A DNA stretch of 64,000 nucleotides from Fidelibacterota bacterium (GTDB taxonomy: Bacteria; Marinisomatota; Marinisomatia; Marinisomatales; UBA1611): contig PBAR01000043.1 of assembly GCA_002718285.1 (NCBI GenBank), forward strand, positions 1 to 64,000, given 5' to 3'. Numbering within the stretch: position 1 is the stretch's first letter; the number at the start of each line of letters is the position of its first letter. Made by a program: the position numbers and the translations under genes. The notes below the pieces were generated by a model. It was given only the letters and a program-made list of their open reading frames with translations. It had not been told where the DNA came from and searched no databases. Positions 43,818 to 53,003 of this stretch are shown piece after piece.

Positions 43818-45255
43818 GTTGGATTTAAGAGGGAAAAGAGTAACTATATTTATAGGTTCTGAGGTAATTGGATTTTTAGTTAGCATTGGTAGATTAATGG
43901 CTGAGTCTCATGGTGCGATAGTTGATTATATAATCTCATCTAAAGACAAAAAAAATGTAATTAGTAAAATTCACTCTGGAAACGCTGGAATAAATGTTTT
44001 GCAGGAAACTGTCATACACAACATTCAAAAAAAAGATATTATTAGTAAAGCATTAAAAATTGAAGATAAATATAAAATAAACTTATCGGGATTAATTGCT
44101 GAAGATAGAGGTTTGGGGCAGGGTTATTTTGGTAATGCAGATAAACTTCCAACAATTAAAAGATCATTATGGTCTAAAGAAACTAAATTAAAATCAATTA
44201 TAGAATTATTTTATAGATATGAAGCATTATTAAATAAAACTGATTTACTGATTCACCAATATCCTGATAAAATTCGGAATATTATTGTTACTCATAATGA
44301 AGGTATTTCAAAATGTTTAATCCAAGCTAGATTTGGCGATCGATATATGTGGAGTGATAATAACTTTTTGACAAGTTCCTATTTTATAAATTCAATTAAA
44401 AAAAACCTGAATGATTATAATCCAGCTAACTCATCGATAGATTATCAAGTAGATAGTGGCGCAAAAATTCTAATAGAAAAACATTTCAATAAATCATATG
44501 CTAAAGCTTCAATTGAATTGTTAAAAAATATAATTATAAAGACTAAGCAGGCTTTGTCAGGAAATTATCCAAATGATTCATATTATTTATATGGATGGAC
44601 TCCAACAATAATTAGAAATGTGAGAAATTATAATTACATTAAAAAAATCGGAAAAAACCCAACTCAACTAAAAAAATATAAAATTGTATATTTCCCATTA
44701 CAAATTGAACCTGAAGTTTCACTATACCTTTTTTCTCCAGAGTTTACAAATTTTATAGAAGCTATTTCTTGGATTTCAAAATCAGTCCCTGCTGATTATA
44801 TAATTGTAATTAAGGAAAATATTCATTTTGGAACAAAATCAAAAAATAAATATAAGCAATTAACTAAAATGGCAAATGTATGTTGGGCACATCCAGAAAT
44901 AAGTTCATGGGAGTGGATTGAGTCAAGTAATCTAATTGCAACCATTACTGGTACAGTAGGAGTTGAAGGAGTATATTTTAAAAAACCAGTTATTTCTTTT
45001 GGCGCACATCAAATAATCAATTATTTACCTACCGTTTTACATGTAAAAAATTTTATGGAGACACGATCAGCAATACATAAATTATTGAATCAAAAAATAA
45101 GTGATTCTGAATATAATAAGTCAAGAGAAGTCCTATATAAATCTCAAATAGATTCTTCATTTGAGTTAATAGATTATAAAAATGTTAATAAAACTAGAGA
45201 TTTTTTACCTGAAATTGCAAAAATTGCTATTAATAATTTTTTTGATCCTATATGA
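43810..45255 (+). CDS. Putative capsule-type GT-B protein
   Basis: A 481-residue protein. YFPLQIEPEVSLYLFSP (positions 44690-44740) with SKSVPADYIIVIKEN, then WIESSNLIATITGTVGVEG and KKPVISFGAH (positions 44913-45008), resemble the capsule polysaccharide biosynthesis family that includes KpsC/KpsS, and GT-B nucleotide-sugar sites in general. No signal peptide is present. I start at ATG 43810; two in-frame TTG codons just upstream are less likely. It may transfer a nonulosonic acid. The family assignment is tentative. Confidence 0.55.
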   Translation: MNKLDLRGKRVTIFIGSEVIGFLVSIGRLMAESHGAIVDYIISSKDKKNVISKIHSGNAGINVLQETVIHNIQKKDIISKALKIEDKYKINLSGLIAEDRGLGQGYFGNADKLPTIKRSLWSKETKLKSIIELFYRYEALLNKTDLLIHQYPDKIRNIIVTHNEGISKCLIQARFGDRYMWSDNNFLTSSYFINSIKKNLNDYNPANSSIDYQVDSGAKILIEKHFNKSYAKASIELLKNIIIKTKQALSGNYPNDSYYLYGWTPTIIRNVRNYNYIKKIGKNPTQLKKYKIVYFPLQIEPEVSLYLFSPEFTNFIEAISWISKSVPADYIIVIKENIHFGTKSKNKYKQLTKMANVCWAHPEISSWEWIESSNLIATITGTVGVEGVYFKKPVISFGAHQIINYLPTVLHVKNFMETRSAIHKLLNQKISDSEYNKSREVLYKSQIDSSFELIDYKNVNKTRDFLPEIAKIAINNFFDPI

Positions 45256-46103
45256 ATAAAAAAAATAAAGTGTTGAAATGGCAAAGGAATGAGGGTTTAT
45301 TATTATCTGAAGATTATCAGTTAAATAATAATATTGCAGATAAACTTTCTAAAAAAGGGTTCGAAGAAATTTGTAAAAAATATACGCATATTACTCCTGA
45401 TCGCATTTTTGATTTTTTAAAAATAAATCCAAAAGTTTGGAATTCCTTTTCAGGTAAAGGTGTAGACTTAGGAGGTGGGGTTGGATTGTTATCAAGTATA
45501 GTTGCAACAAATAATAATGTTGATCACATTTATTGTATTGAGATAACAGAAAACTCAGTAAATAAGTGTCATCCAATAGTAATTGATAAAATTTTAGGGA
45601 AAGACAAAAATAAAGTAATCTCTGTTATTGGTGATTTTGATTTTATTGAATTAAAAAACTCATCTGTTGATTTTATAATTGCATGGGATGCTCTACATCA
45701 TTCTGTTGATGTTATTAAGACATTAACAGAAGCAAAAAGGGTTTTAAAAAAGCATGGTAAAATTATCCTTGTTGATCGCGTACATAATAATTCCACTTCT
45801 GATAAAGAAATTCAAAGAATGCTCAATGTACAGTATGATAAATTTTTTTTAGTCGATAATTATTTACCTGAAGATAAAATATTAACCAGGCGAGATAATG
45901 GAGAGCATGAATATAAGTTTAATGATTGGGAATTTTTCTTTGAACAATCAAAGCTAAAAATAGAAGATGCATTGATTGTAAAAGAAAAATGTAATAAAAA
46001 TTTTTCCTATACAAATGATGCAGGTATCAAAGAAATCTTTGTTGATTATTCATTAGGCGGTTTTGAAAGAAGGAAAATCATTTATATTTTAAATCATTTA
46101 TAA
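45252..46103 (+). CDS. Class I SAM-dependent methyltransferase
   Basis: A 283-residue protein with motif I GVDLGGGVGLLSS at about 70-82, an acidic YCIEITENS after strand 2, and FIIAWDALHHSVD at motif IV. LKKHGKIILVDR completes the fold. It overlaps the previous gene by four bases. No specificity is visible; an O- or N-methylation of the glycan is expected from context. Confidence 0.78.
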   Translation: MNKKNKVLKWQRNEGLLLSEDYQLNNNIADKLSKKGFEEICKKYTHITPDRIFDFLKINPKVWNSFSGKGVDLGGGVGLLSSIVATNNNVDHIYCIEITENSVNKCHPIVIDKILGKDKNKVISVIGDFDFIELKNSSVDFIIAWDALHHSVDVIKTLTEAKRVLKKHGKIILVDRVHNNSTSDKEIQRMLNVQYDKFFLVDNYLPEDKILTRRDNGEHEYKFNDWEFFFEQSKLKIEDALIVKEKCNKNFSYTNDAGIKEIFVDYSLGGFERRKIIYILNHL

Positions 46104-46127
46104 TTATAAAGCATTTTAATTGAAAAA

Positions 46128-47114
46128 ATGAAATATATAAATAAAGAAATTCCAATCAAATATATTGATGGCTATAAATTAAGAGGTCGCAATTTTTTTT
46201 ATGATGTAAAAAAAGAAAATGATGAATTATTAGAACAATATCGTGATTTGATTAAAAAGTATGATGACTTCATTTGTTTATTGTGTAATTCTAATAAAGG
46301 AAAAATTTATCTGGAGTGGAAGGAAGAATATCAGTTAGTAAAATGTGATAATTGCAATGTTATTTCTGCAAATATTAATGAATGCATTGATAATTTATAT
46401 GATGATGAAGGTCACTATGAAAGATCAGCAGAAATGATTGCAAAAAACTATGAATATAGAAAGACTACTTTTGGAATAGAGCGATATAATTATTGTATCA
46501 AAAGACTATCTTTAAATTCATCAAAAATTAATGTTCTAGATATTGGATCTGGATTTGGATACTTTTTATCAGTTTTAAATGATAAAGGTGTAAAAAATAA
46601 AGGATTGGAGATTGATCCACTATCAGTTAATTATTCTAAAGACATTGGTCTGAATGTATCAAATACTAGTATTGATAAAGAATTAGATAGCTCTTATGAG
46701 CTTATAGTTATGTTTGATGTATTAGAACATTTATATAATCCAATGGATTTTTGTACAGAAGTATCAAAAAAAATAAAAAAAAATGGATATTTAATTGCTT
46801 ATACACCAAATATTCATTCTATTGGATTTGAATTAATGGATTCTAAACAAAATTTATTACATCCATTTCAACATGTATGCTTTTATAATGAAGAATCTCT
46901 AAAATACCTTGCAGATAAAATAGGATTTGAAATTATTAGTATAGACTACTTTGGTTTAGATATTATGGACTATTTATTTATGAAAGAATACGAAGATAAA
47001 TATCCATATTTTGAGAGACTAAATGAATTCTCTACTTTTATTCAAGCTTGCATTGATAAGCTTGGAATAAGCAACCATTTACGTATAACCTATAAAAAAA
47101 TAAATGAAAATTGA
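46128..47114 (+). CDS. Methyltransferase with N-terminal zinc-binding motif
   Basis: A 328-residue protein. Cysteines 50, 53, 73 and 76 form two C-x2-C pairs (CLLC and CDNC) as in sugar C-methyltransferase-type proteins; the SAM motif DIGSGFGYF is at 138-146, with LEID and MFDVLEHLYNP following. TPNIHSIGFE and HPFQHVCFYN are like the Methyltransf_23 family. It may methylate a sugar. It overlaps the third NeuB gene by 11 bp. Confidence 0.8.
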   Translation: MKYINKEIPIKYIDGYKLRGRNFFYDVKKENDELLEQYRDLIKKYDDFICLLCNSNKGKIYLEWKEEYQLVKCDNCNVISANINECIDNLYDDEGHYERSAEMIAKNYEYRKTTFGIERYNYCIKRLSLNSSKINVLDIGSGFGYFLSVLNDKGVKNKGLEIDPLSVNYSKDIGLNVSNTSIDKELDSSYELIVMFDVLEHLYNPMDFCTEVSKKIKKNGYLIAYTPNIHSIGFELMDSKQNLLHPFQHVCFYNEESLKYLADKIGFEIISIDYFGLDIMDYLFMKEYEDKYPYFERLNEFSTFIQACIDKLGISNHLRITYKKINEN

Positions 47115-48129
47115 TAATAGAGAAATAGGTCCTAACTTTTCTCCATTTATTATTGCAGAAATTGGTATTAACCACGAAGGAAATATTGATAAAGCAATCA
47201 AGATGATTGATGATGCTTCTCAAACTGGCTGTGATTGTGTAAAATTCCAAACCCATGTAATTAATGATGAGATGATTCCAAATAATGTTATTCCTGGGAA
47301 TGCTGAAGAGTCTATTTGGGATATTATGAATCGTTGTGCGCTAACTGAGGATGAGGATAAACAATTATTTGATTATACGAAAAGTAAAGGCCTTATATAT
47401 TTATCAACCCCTTTCTCAAGAGCAGCTTCAATAAGATTAGAAAAAATGGGTGTTAGTGCATATAAGATAGGTTCTGGAGAATGTAATAATTACCCATTAA
47501 TTAAGCACATAGCAGGATATCGAAAGCCAATTATATTGAGTACGGGAATGAATGATATTGAATCGATTAAACCAGCAGTTAAAATTATGGAGAAAGCCAA
47601 TATTGAGTATGCTTTATTACATTGCACATCTATGTATCCAACGCCATATGACAAAGTTAGATTAGGCGGAATAAATGATTTGACAAAAAATTTTCCAAAT
47701 GCAATTATAGGATTAAGTGATCATTCAATTGGGAACTATACATCATTTGCTGGAGTAGCACTTGGAGCCTCGATTATAGAAAAGCATTTTACTTCAGACA
47801 AATACTGGGATGGTCCTGATATCCCTATATCAGTTGACCCTATTGAATTAAAAGATCTTGTTATAGGGGCAAAAGCTGTTCAGCTTGCGAAGGGAGGATG
47901 CAAAGAAATTATAAAAGAAGAACAACCTACAATTGATTTTGCATATGCATCAGTTGTTTCAATTAAGGATATAAAAAAAGGTGAAAAGTTTAACCATCAA
48001 AATATCTGGGTCAAGCGTCCTGGCACAGGAGAAATTAAAGCGAAAGATTATGAGAAAATAATTAATAAGATAGCTACAAAAAATATTAATAAGGATAAAC
48101 AGATTTCCTGGAGAGATATTCAAGATTAA
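47104..48129 (+). CDS. NeuB-family nonulosonate synthase (paralogue 3)
   Basis: A 341-residue PEP-dependent synthase. PFIIAEIGINHEGNID, DCVKFQTHV, AYKIGSGECNNYP and IILSTGMND form the barrel motifs, HCTSMYPTPYDKV and GLSDHSIGN follow, and the SAF domain has VKRPGTGEI. The KIGSGE version is typical of the sialic/legionaminate group. Its 3' end is followed by a NeuC-like gene whose ATT start overlaps the stop. The product is not known. Confidence 0.86.
   Translation: MKIDNREIGPNFSPFIIAEIGINHEGNIDKAIKMIDDASQTGCDCVKFQTHVINDEMIPNNVIPGNAEESIWDIMNRCALTEDEDKQLFDYTKSKGLIYLSTPFSRAASIRLEKMGVSAYKIGSGECNNYPLIKHIAGYRKPIILSTGMNDIESIKPAVKIMEKANIEYALLHCTSMYPTPYDKVRLGGINDLTKNFPNAIIGLSDHSIGNYTSFAGVALGASIIEKHFTSDKYWDGPDIPISVDPIELKDLVIGAKAVQLAKGGCKEIIKEEQPTIDFAYASVVSIKDIKKGEKFNHQNIWVKRPGTGEIKAKDYEKIINKIATKNINKDKQISWRDIQD
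48110..48115 (+). promoter_or_regulatory. Ribosome-binding site supporting an ATT start
   Basis: GGAGAG, nine bases before the ATT at 48125, inside the end of the preceding neuB-type gene. It supports initiation at ATT for the NeuC-like gene, because no ATG, GTG or TTG in frame would retain the N-terminal motif SGTRADFGKIKPL. Confidence 0.6.
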
Positions 48130-49258
48130 AATAAATAATAAAATATTATTCATAAGTGGAACAAGAGCTGATTTTGGCAAAATAAAGCCTTTGATTCAAA
48201 AAGTAAAATCCTCAAAAAATCTAGATTATACAATTTTTGTAACTGGAATGCATATGCTTCAAAAATATGGTTCTACATTGGATGAAATATCTAAATCTGG
48301 ATTTGATCAAATATATTCATTTATTAATCAAGATGATATAATGGGAGCCCAAATGGATTATGTTACTGCAAATACAATAAATGGATTAGGGCTTTATGTT
48401 CGTGAATTTAGACCAGACTTAATCGTTGTCCATGGCGATAGAACTGAGGCTCTTGCTGGGGCAATCGTTGGTGTATTAAATAATATTCTGGTTGCTCATA
48501 TTGAAGGCGGTGAAGTTTCTGGTACCGTTGATGGTTTAATTAGGCATGCAATCACTAAACTTTCACATATACATTTTACAACGAATAAAATGGCAAAAGA
48601 TAGATTGATTCAAATGGGGGAAGAATCTTCAAATATTTATGTAATTGGATCCCCCGAAATTGATGTATTGCTATCTAAAAAACTTCCTAAAATAGAAGAA
48701 GTGAAAAAATATTACCAAATAGATTTTTCTAATTATGGTATTTTTATTTATCATCCCGTTACAAGTGAAATAAATAATACCAGAGAAAATATTTCAAATG
48801 TAATAGATAGTATAATTGAATCTAAGCTAAACTATGTTGTCATATATCCAAATAATGATGCCGGATCAGATATAATATTTAATGAAATAACCAGATTGCA
48901 GAATCTTAATAAGTTTCGATTACTTCCTTCGATGAGATTTGAGTCTTATGTAACATTGATGAAAAATGCGAATTTTATTATTGGCAACTCAAGTTCGGGC
49001 GTAAGAGAAGCCCCAGTTTTTGGTCTACCAACTATAAATATTGGTACTAGGCAGATGAATCGAAACAAAAGTAAAAGTATCGTTAATGTAAATGAGAATA
49101 AAAAAGAAATCTCATATGCAATAAAAAATCTTCAATCAAAAATAAAACCTACATCAAAATTTGGATATGGCAAAAGTGCAGAAAAATTTATTAAAATTTT
49201 AAATTCATCAAACTTTTGGAAAATTAGTATACAAAAAGATTTTGTTGATAAAAATTAA
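48125..49258 (+). CDS. UDP-sugar 2-epimerase, hydrolysing, NeuC/LegG-like (copy 2), probable ATT start
   Basis: A 377-residue GT-B-fold enzyme. Reading from ATT 48125 gives a complete family N-terminus with FISGTRADFGKIKPL (about 9-23); starting at the TTG at 48191 would lose this conserved loop. Further on are VVHGDRTEALAGA, AHIEGGEVSGTVDGLIRHA and GNSSSGVREAPV, the NeuC/LegG active-site motifs. The ATT overlaps the stop of the NeuB gene and a GGAGAG site precedes it. It pairs with NeuB paralogue 3 to make a second NeuC-dependent acid. Sequence differences from copy 1 (residue-level only) do not define the substrate. Confidence 0.82.
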   Translation: MKINNKILFISGTRADFGKIKPLIQKVKSSKNLDYTIFVTGMHMLQKYGSTLDEISKSGFDQIYSFINQDDIMGAQMDYVTANTINGLGLYVREFRPDLIVVHGDRTEALAGAIVGVLNNILVAHIEGGEVSGTVDGLIRHAITKLSHIHFTTNKMAKDRLIQMGEESSNIYVIGSPEIDVLLSKKLPKIEEVKKYYQIDFSNYGIFIYHPVTSEINNTRENISNVIDSIIESKLNYVVIYPNNDAGSDIIFNEITRLQNLNKFRLLPSMRFESYVTLMKNANFIIGNSSSGVREAPVFGLPTINIGTRQMNRNKSKSIVNVNENKKEISYAIKNLQSKIKPTSKFGYGKSAEKFIKILNSSNFWKISIQKDFVDKN

Positions 49259-49289
49259 CTGCAAAATTTTCAAACTTTTGTAATTAATT

Positions 49290-50147
49290 ATGAAATATAA
49301 TCGAATTATTCCTCGACTAGATATAAAAGGACCAAATCTTGTTAAGGGTATCCATTTAGAGGGTCTCCGAGTTCTTGGCAAACCAGATGAATTTGCGAAA
49401 ATATATTATGATCAGGGCGCAGACGAATTAATTTATCAAGATGCGGTTGCAAGTCTTTATCAGAGAAACAGCTTAACTGAAATGATAACAAAAACAGCAG
49501 AAAATATTTTCATACCACTAACAGTAGGAGGTGGTATAAGATCTCTTGAGGATATTAATACAGTATTAAGAGCTGGCGCTGATAAGGTTTCAATTAATAC
49601 TGCAGCAATTAATAATCCAGACTTTATTAATGAAGCGAGTAGAGCATTTGGTTCATCAACAATAGTAGTTGCTATTGAGGCAATTAGGAATTTAGATAAA
49701 TCATATTTAGCTTATACAGATAATGGTCGCGAGCACACAGGATTAGAAGTAATAGAATGGGCTAAACAAGCTGAAGATAGAGGTGCAGGAGAAATCTTAA
49801 TCACTTCTATTGATTGTGAAGGTACTGGGAAAGGTTTTGACTTTAACCTAGTTAGAGCTATATCAGAGTCAGTTAATATACCAATTATTGCACATGGTGG
49901 CGCTGGAGATACTAAAGATATTAGTCGGGTAATAAATAATTCTGGAGCTGATGCTGTAGCTATTTCATCGATGCTTCATTACGCTACTATAAGTTCAAAT
50001 AAAAAAAATTTAGATGAATTCTCTGAAGAAGGTAATATTGAATTTTTAAAAAACAACAAATCATATAATAAGTTTAGCTATGAAAACCTTATAGAGATCA
50101 AAAGTAAACTTTCATCTAATAATATTCCATTAAGAGTTTTAATGTAA
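49290..50147 (+). CDS. HisF-like protein of an amidotransferase set
   Basis: A 285-residue TIM-barrel protein like the cyclase subunit of imidazole glycerol phosphate synthase. Asp11 in RLDIKGP is kept, but the second catalytic residue, Asp130 in HisF, is Glu130 in VVAIEAIR. LTVGGGIRSLED and GEILITSIDCEGT are otherwise HisF-like. With HisH (50151) and a WbpG-like amidotransferase (50798) it forms the three-gene set used to add an acetamidino group to sugars; HisF would then channel ammonia rather than make histidine. No other his genes are in the window. Confidence 0.83.
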   Translation: MKYNRIIPRLDIKGPNLVKGIHLEGLRVLGKPDEFAKIYYDQGADELIYQDAVASLYQRNSLTEMITKTAENIFIPLTVGGGIRSLEDINTVLRAGADKVSINTAAINNPDFINEASRAFGSSTIVVAIEAIRNLDKSYLAYTDNGREHTGLEVIEWAKQAEDRGAGEILITSIDCEGTGKGFDFNLVRAISESVNIPIIAHGGAGDTKDISRVINNSGADAVAISSMLHYATISSNKKNLDEFSEEGNIEFLKNNKSYNKFSYENLIEIKSKLSSNNIPLRVLM

Positions 50148-50150
50148 TCT

Positions 50151-50792
50151 ATGGATGTAGCTATAATTGATTATAAAATGAGCAATCTGCATAGTGTTGA
50201 AGCAGCATGCAATAAAGTCGGATTAAATTCCATGATCACTTCAAAAAACAGTGAAATACTTTCATCAAAAATTGCAATTCTTCCAGGGGTTGGGGCTTTT
50301 GGTGAAGCAATGAATCAGATAAAAAAACTAGGTTTGGATAAAACAATTAAAGAATTTATTGATTCAGGTAAACAATTTGTTGGCATTTGCTTGGGGCTTC
50401 AGTTACTTTTTGATGAAAGTGATGAATTTGGAGAAAATCAAGGATTGGGAGTGATTAAAGGAAAAGTGAAAAAATTTCATCTGCAAAAAATAAATGAAAA
50501 AAAATTTCCAGTCCCACAAATAGGATGGAACAAAATATTTAGAACAGATAATGCATGGGATAGTACTCTATTAAAAGAAAACAACGATGGCGATTTTATG
50601 TATTTTGTTCATTCTTATTATGTAGAGCCATATGACAATGATATAATTCTATCTAAGACAGTTTATGGTAATGTTGAATATTGTTCATCAATAAAGTATA
50701 AAAATATTTTTGCTTTACAATTTCATCCAGAAAAAAGTGGTCTCACGGGTTTAAAAATCTATAATAATATAAAAAATGAAATGGGAAATTGA
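50151..50792 (+). CDS. HisH-like glutamine amidotransferase
   Basis: A 213-residue class I glutaminase. The catalytic triad is Cys80 in GICLGLQ, His192 and Glu194 in FHPEKSG; GVGAFGEAM near 46-54 is the HisH oxyanion region. It should generate ammonia from glutamine for the HisF/WbpG partners. It begins three bases after the HisF-like gene and ends six bases before the amidotransferase ATG. Confidence 0.88.
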   Translation: MDVAIIDYKMSNLHSVEAACNKVGLNSMITSKNSEILSSKIAILPGVGAFGEAMNQIKKLGLDKTIKEFIDSGKQFVGICLGLQLLFDESDEFGENQGLGVIKGKVKKFHLQKINEKKFPVPQIGWNKIFRTDNAWDSTLLKENNDGDFMYFVHSYYVEPYDNDIILSKTVYGNVEYCSSIKYKNIFALQFHPEKSGLTGLKIYNNIKNEMGN

Positions 50793-50797
50793 TAAAT

Positions 50798-52027
50798 ATG
50801 AAGAAACTTAAATCATATTATAATCTACCTGAAAAGGTATCTTTTTGTTCTAAATGCGTAATCTCTAACCAAAGGCCTTCATCAATGCCAGAGTTTATGC
50901 ATACTCGAGATCGTGAGGATGCTCATTATATCAATTTTAATTCGTCTCGAGTATGCGAAGGATGTCAGCAATCAGAAAAAAAAGAAAATATTGATTGGAC
51001 TAAAAGAGAAAAAAAATTGATTCAACTTTGTGATAAATATCGTAAAAAAGATGGTAGTTATGATTGTATTGTACCAGGGAGTGGTGGTAAAGATAGTGCG
51101 ATAACAGCACATTTATTAAAATATAAGTATGGGATGAATCCTCTCACAGTTACTTGGCCTCCAATTTTATATACTGATTATGGCCTAAGTAATTTTAACA
51201 ATTGGATTGATGTTGGTGGATTCGATAATATATCTTACAAACGTAATGGTAAGGTAATGAAATTATTAACGAAGCTATCAATAGAAAATTTGCTTCACCC
51301 CTTTCAGACATTTATAATTGGGCAAAAAAATATATCACCAAAAATCGCACTTAAATTTAATATCCCTCTTATTTTTTATGGAGAAAATCAAGCAGAGTAT
51401 GGTAATCCAATTGCAGATAATAGTACATCATTAATGGACAAATCATTTTATACTTTTAATAATATTGAAAAACTTTATCTTGCTGGTCTTCCAATAAAAA
51501 AACTGATTGAAAAATACGACTTAGAGATGCGAGATCTATTGCCATACCTACCACCAACTCCTGAAGATTATAAAGAAAGTGTAGATATTGAATTTCATTA
51601 TTTAGGATACTATACAAAATGGATTCCTCAAGAAGCATATTATTATTCAGTTGAAAATACTGGATTTGCCGCTAGGCCTTACCGGTCTCAAGGAACATAT
51701 AGTAAATATAGTAGTATTGATGATAAAATTGATGATCTACATTATTATACTACATATATAAAATTTGGGATTGGTAGAGCAACCTATGATGCATCCCAAG
51801 AAATTAGGAATAATCATTTGACAAGAGATGAAGGGAAAGCATTAGTTAAAAGGTTTGATGGAGAATTCCCCGATAAGTATTTTAATGAGATTATGGATTT
51901 TTTAGATATGGAACCAGAATATTTTCATAATCTTTGCAATGATTTTCGTTCTCCGCACCTGTGGAAGAAAATTAATGGTGAATGGAAATTAAGGCATACT
52001 GTCAATCAAGATGGTCATGATGACTAA
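50798..52027 (+). CDS. N-acetyl sugar amidotransferase (WbpG/PseA/LegA-like)
   Basis: A 409-residue ATP-dependent amidotransferase. The PP-loop GSGGKDS at 94-100 binds ATP, and two C-x2-C pairs (Cys17/Cys20, Cys53/Cys56) are present as in the WbpG/WbuX family. It converts an N-acetyl group on a sugar to acetamidino using ammonia from the HisH/HisF pair. The acceptor may be a nonulosonic acid or the uronate from WbpA-WbpB-WbpD. I use ATG 50798; an in-frame TTG at 50789 would add three residues. Confidence 0.87.
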   Translation: MKKLKSYYNLPEKVSFCSKCVISNQRPSSMPEFMHTRDREDAHYINFNSSRVCEGCQQSEKKENIDWTKREKKLIQLCDKYRKKDGSYDCIVPGSGGKDSAITAHLLKYKYGMNPLTVTWPPILYTDYGLSNFNNWIDVGGFDNISYKRNGKVMKLLTKLSIENLLHPFQTFIIGQKNISPKIALKFNIPLIFYGENQAEYGNPIADNSTSLMDKSFYTFNNIEKLYLAGLPIKKLIEKYDLEMRDLLPYLPPTPEDYKESVDIEFHYLGYYTKWIPQEAYYYSVENTGFAARPYRSQGTYSKYSSIDDKIDDLHYYTTYIKFGIGRATYDASQEIRNNHLTRDEGKALVKRFDGEFPDKYFNEIMDFLDMEPEYFHNLCNDFRSPHLWKKINGEWKLRHTVNQDGHDD

Positions 52028-52042
52028 TAATATTTTATCTAT

Positions 52043-52981
52043 ATGAAAAAAATTTTTATAAATCCAGGTTGGGGTAGAACAGCTGGGACTACACTTAGAG
52101 AAATGTATGGGCAACATTCCCAAATCTGTACAATTGCAAGGCCTTGGAATACAAAAACTAAAAAATTCATATATGAACTATTAAAGAATGAAGGTGGAAA
52201 CTATAATCATTCATTAGTCTCAAATATGATTCATGAATTTGATTGTGGTGATGACAAAACCTATATATTAAGTGATGAAAATATCCTTGATGGTTACAAT
52301 GTCCAGCCAAATACAAATGCAATATATATTTATGCAAATAGAATGAAAAAATTATTTGAAGATCCACATATTTTTTTAACACTGCGAAATCAATTGACTT
52401 GGATTAGCTCTTTCTATTCAAATTGTGGCAGAGTCCTAAGAGGAGTCCCAAAACCATTTGATGGAAGACATGTTGAATTAATTCCTTGGCTGGAATGGCA
52501 ATTAGACAATGGTGAAAGATCCTTTTTTGACTTAATAGACTATAATAAATATGTTAAAATGTTTATAGATATTTTTGGTAAAAATAGAGTTCACATTTTT
52601 CTTTATGAGGATTTTGTTAATCAAAAAAAAGATTTTATTTCTACATTATCGTCATTAATGCAAATTGATGAAATTGAAGCATTTGATTTAATTAATAATC
52701 AACATTTGAATCCTCAAGATTCAAAAAGATTAGTAACTTATCTTAAGTTTCGTGAAAAATTTCCACATGGACTATCATTGCATGAACGCATTCCAGGTGG
52801 CAAAAAAATTGTTAAAAAACTAAATTATTATCTGAAAAAAGGACCTCCAATGGAAAAAATTAAACTACCTGATAAATGGCACAGCTTATTATACAATTAT
52901 TATAAAGAAGGCAATAATGAATTATCGAAAAACTTTGACATCCAAGAAAAATTTATTGAATATGGCTATCCGAGCTTATAG
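52043..52981 (+). CDS. PAPS-dependent sulfotransferase
   Basis: A 312-residue protein with the 5'-phosphosulfate-binding loop GWGRTAGTTL at 9-18 and a 3'-phosphate-binding segment LTLRNQLTWISSFYS at about 112-126. It lacks membrane helices and is probably cytoplasmic. The sulfated residue is unknown. It stands upstream of the pyruvate kinase-ATP sulfurylase fusion, with a second sulfotransferase downstream, so a sulfated polymer or its precursor is the likely product. The PAPS supply is encoded at 12393. Confidence 0.82.
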   Translation: MKKIFINPGWGRTAGTTLREMYGQHSQICTIARPWNTKTKKFIYELLKNEGGNYNHSLVSNMIHEFDCGDDKTYILSDENILDGYNVQPNTNAIYIYANRMKKLFEDPHIFLTLRNQLTWISSFYSNCGRVLRGVPKPFDGRHVELIPWLEWQLDNGERSFFDLIDYNKYVKMFIDIFGKNRVHIFLYEDFVNQKKDFISTLSSLMQIDEIEAFDLINNQHLNPQDSKRLVTYLKFREKFPHGLSLHERIPGGKKIVKKLNYYLKKGPPMEKIKLPDKWHSLLYNYYKEGNNELSKNFDIQEKFIEYGYPSL

Positions 52982-53003
52982 TTTTATTAATTGATAAAAC
53001 CAG

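Noticed and set aside
49290..50792. Histidine biosynthesis operon fragment
   Set aside because: Only HisF- and HisH-like genes occur, HisF has Glu at position 130, and a WbpG-like amidotransferase follows; the context is sugar amidination.
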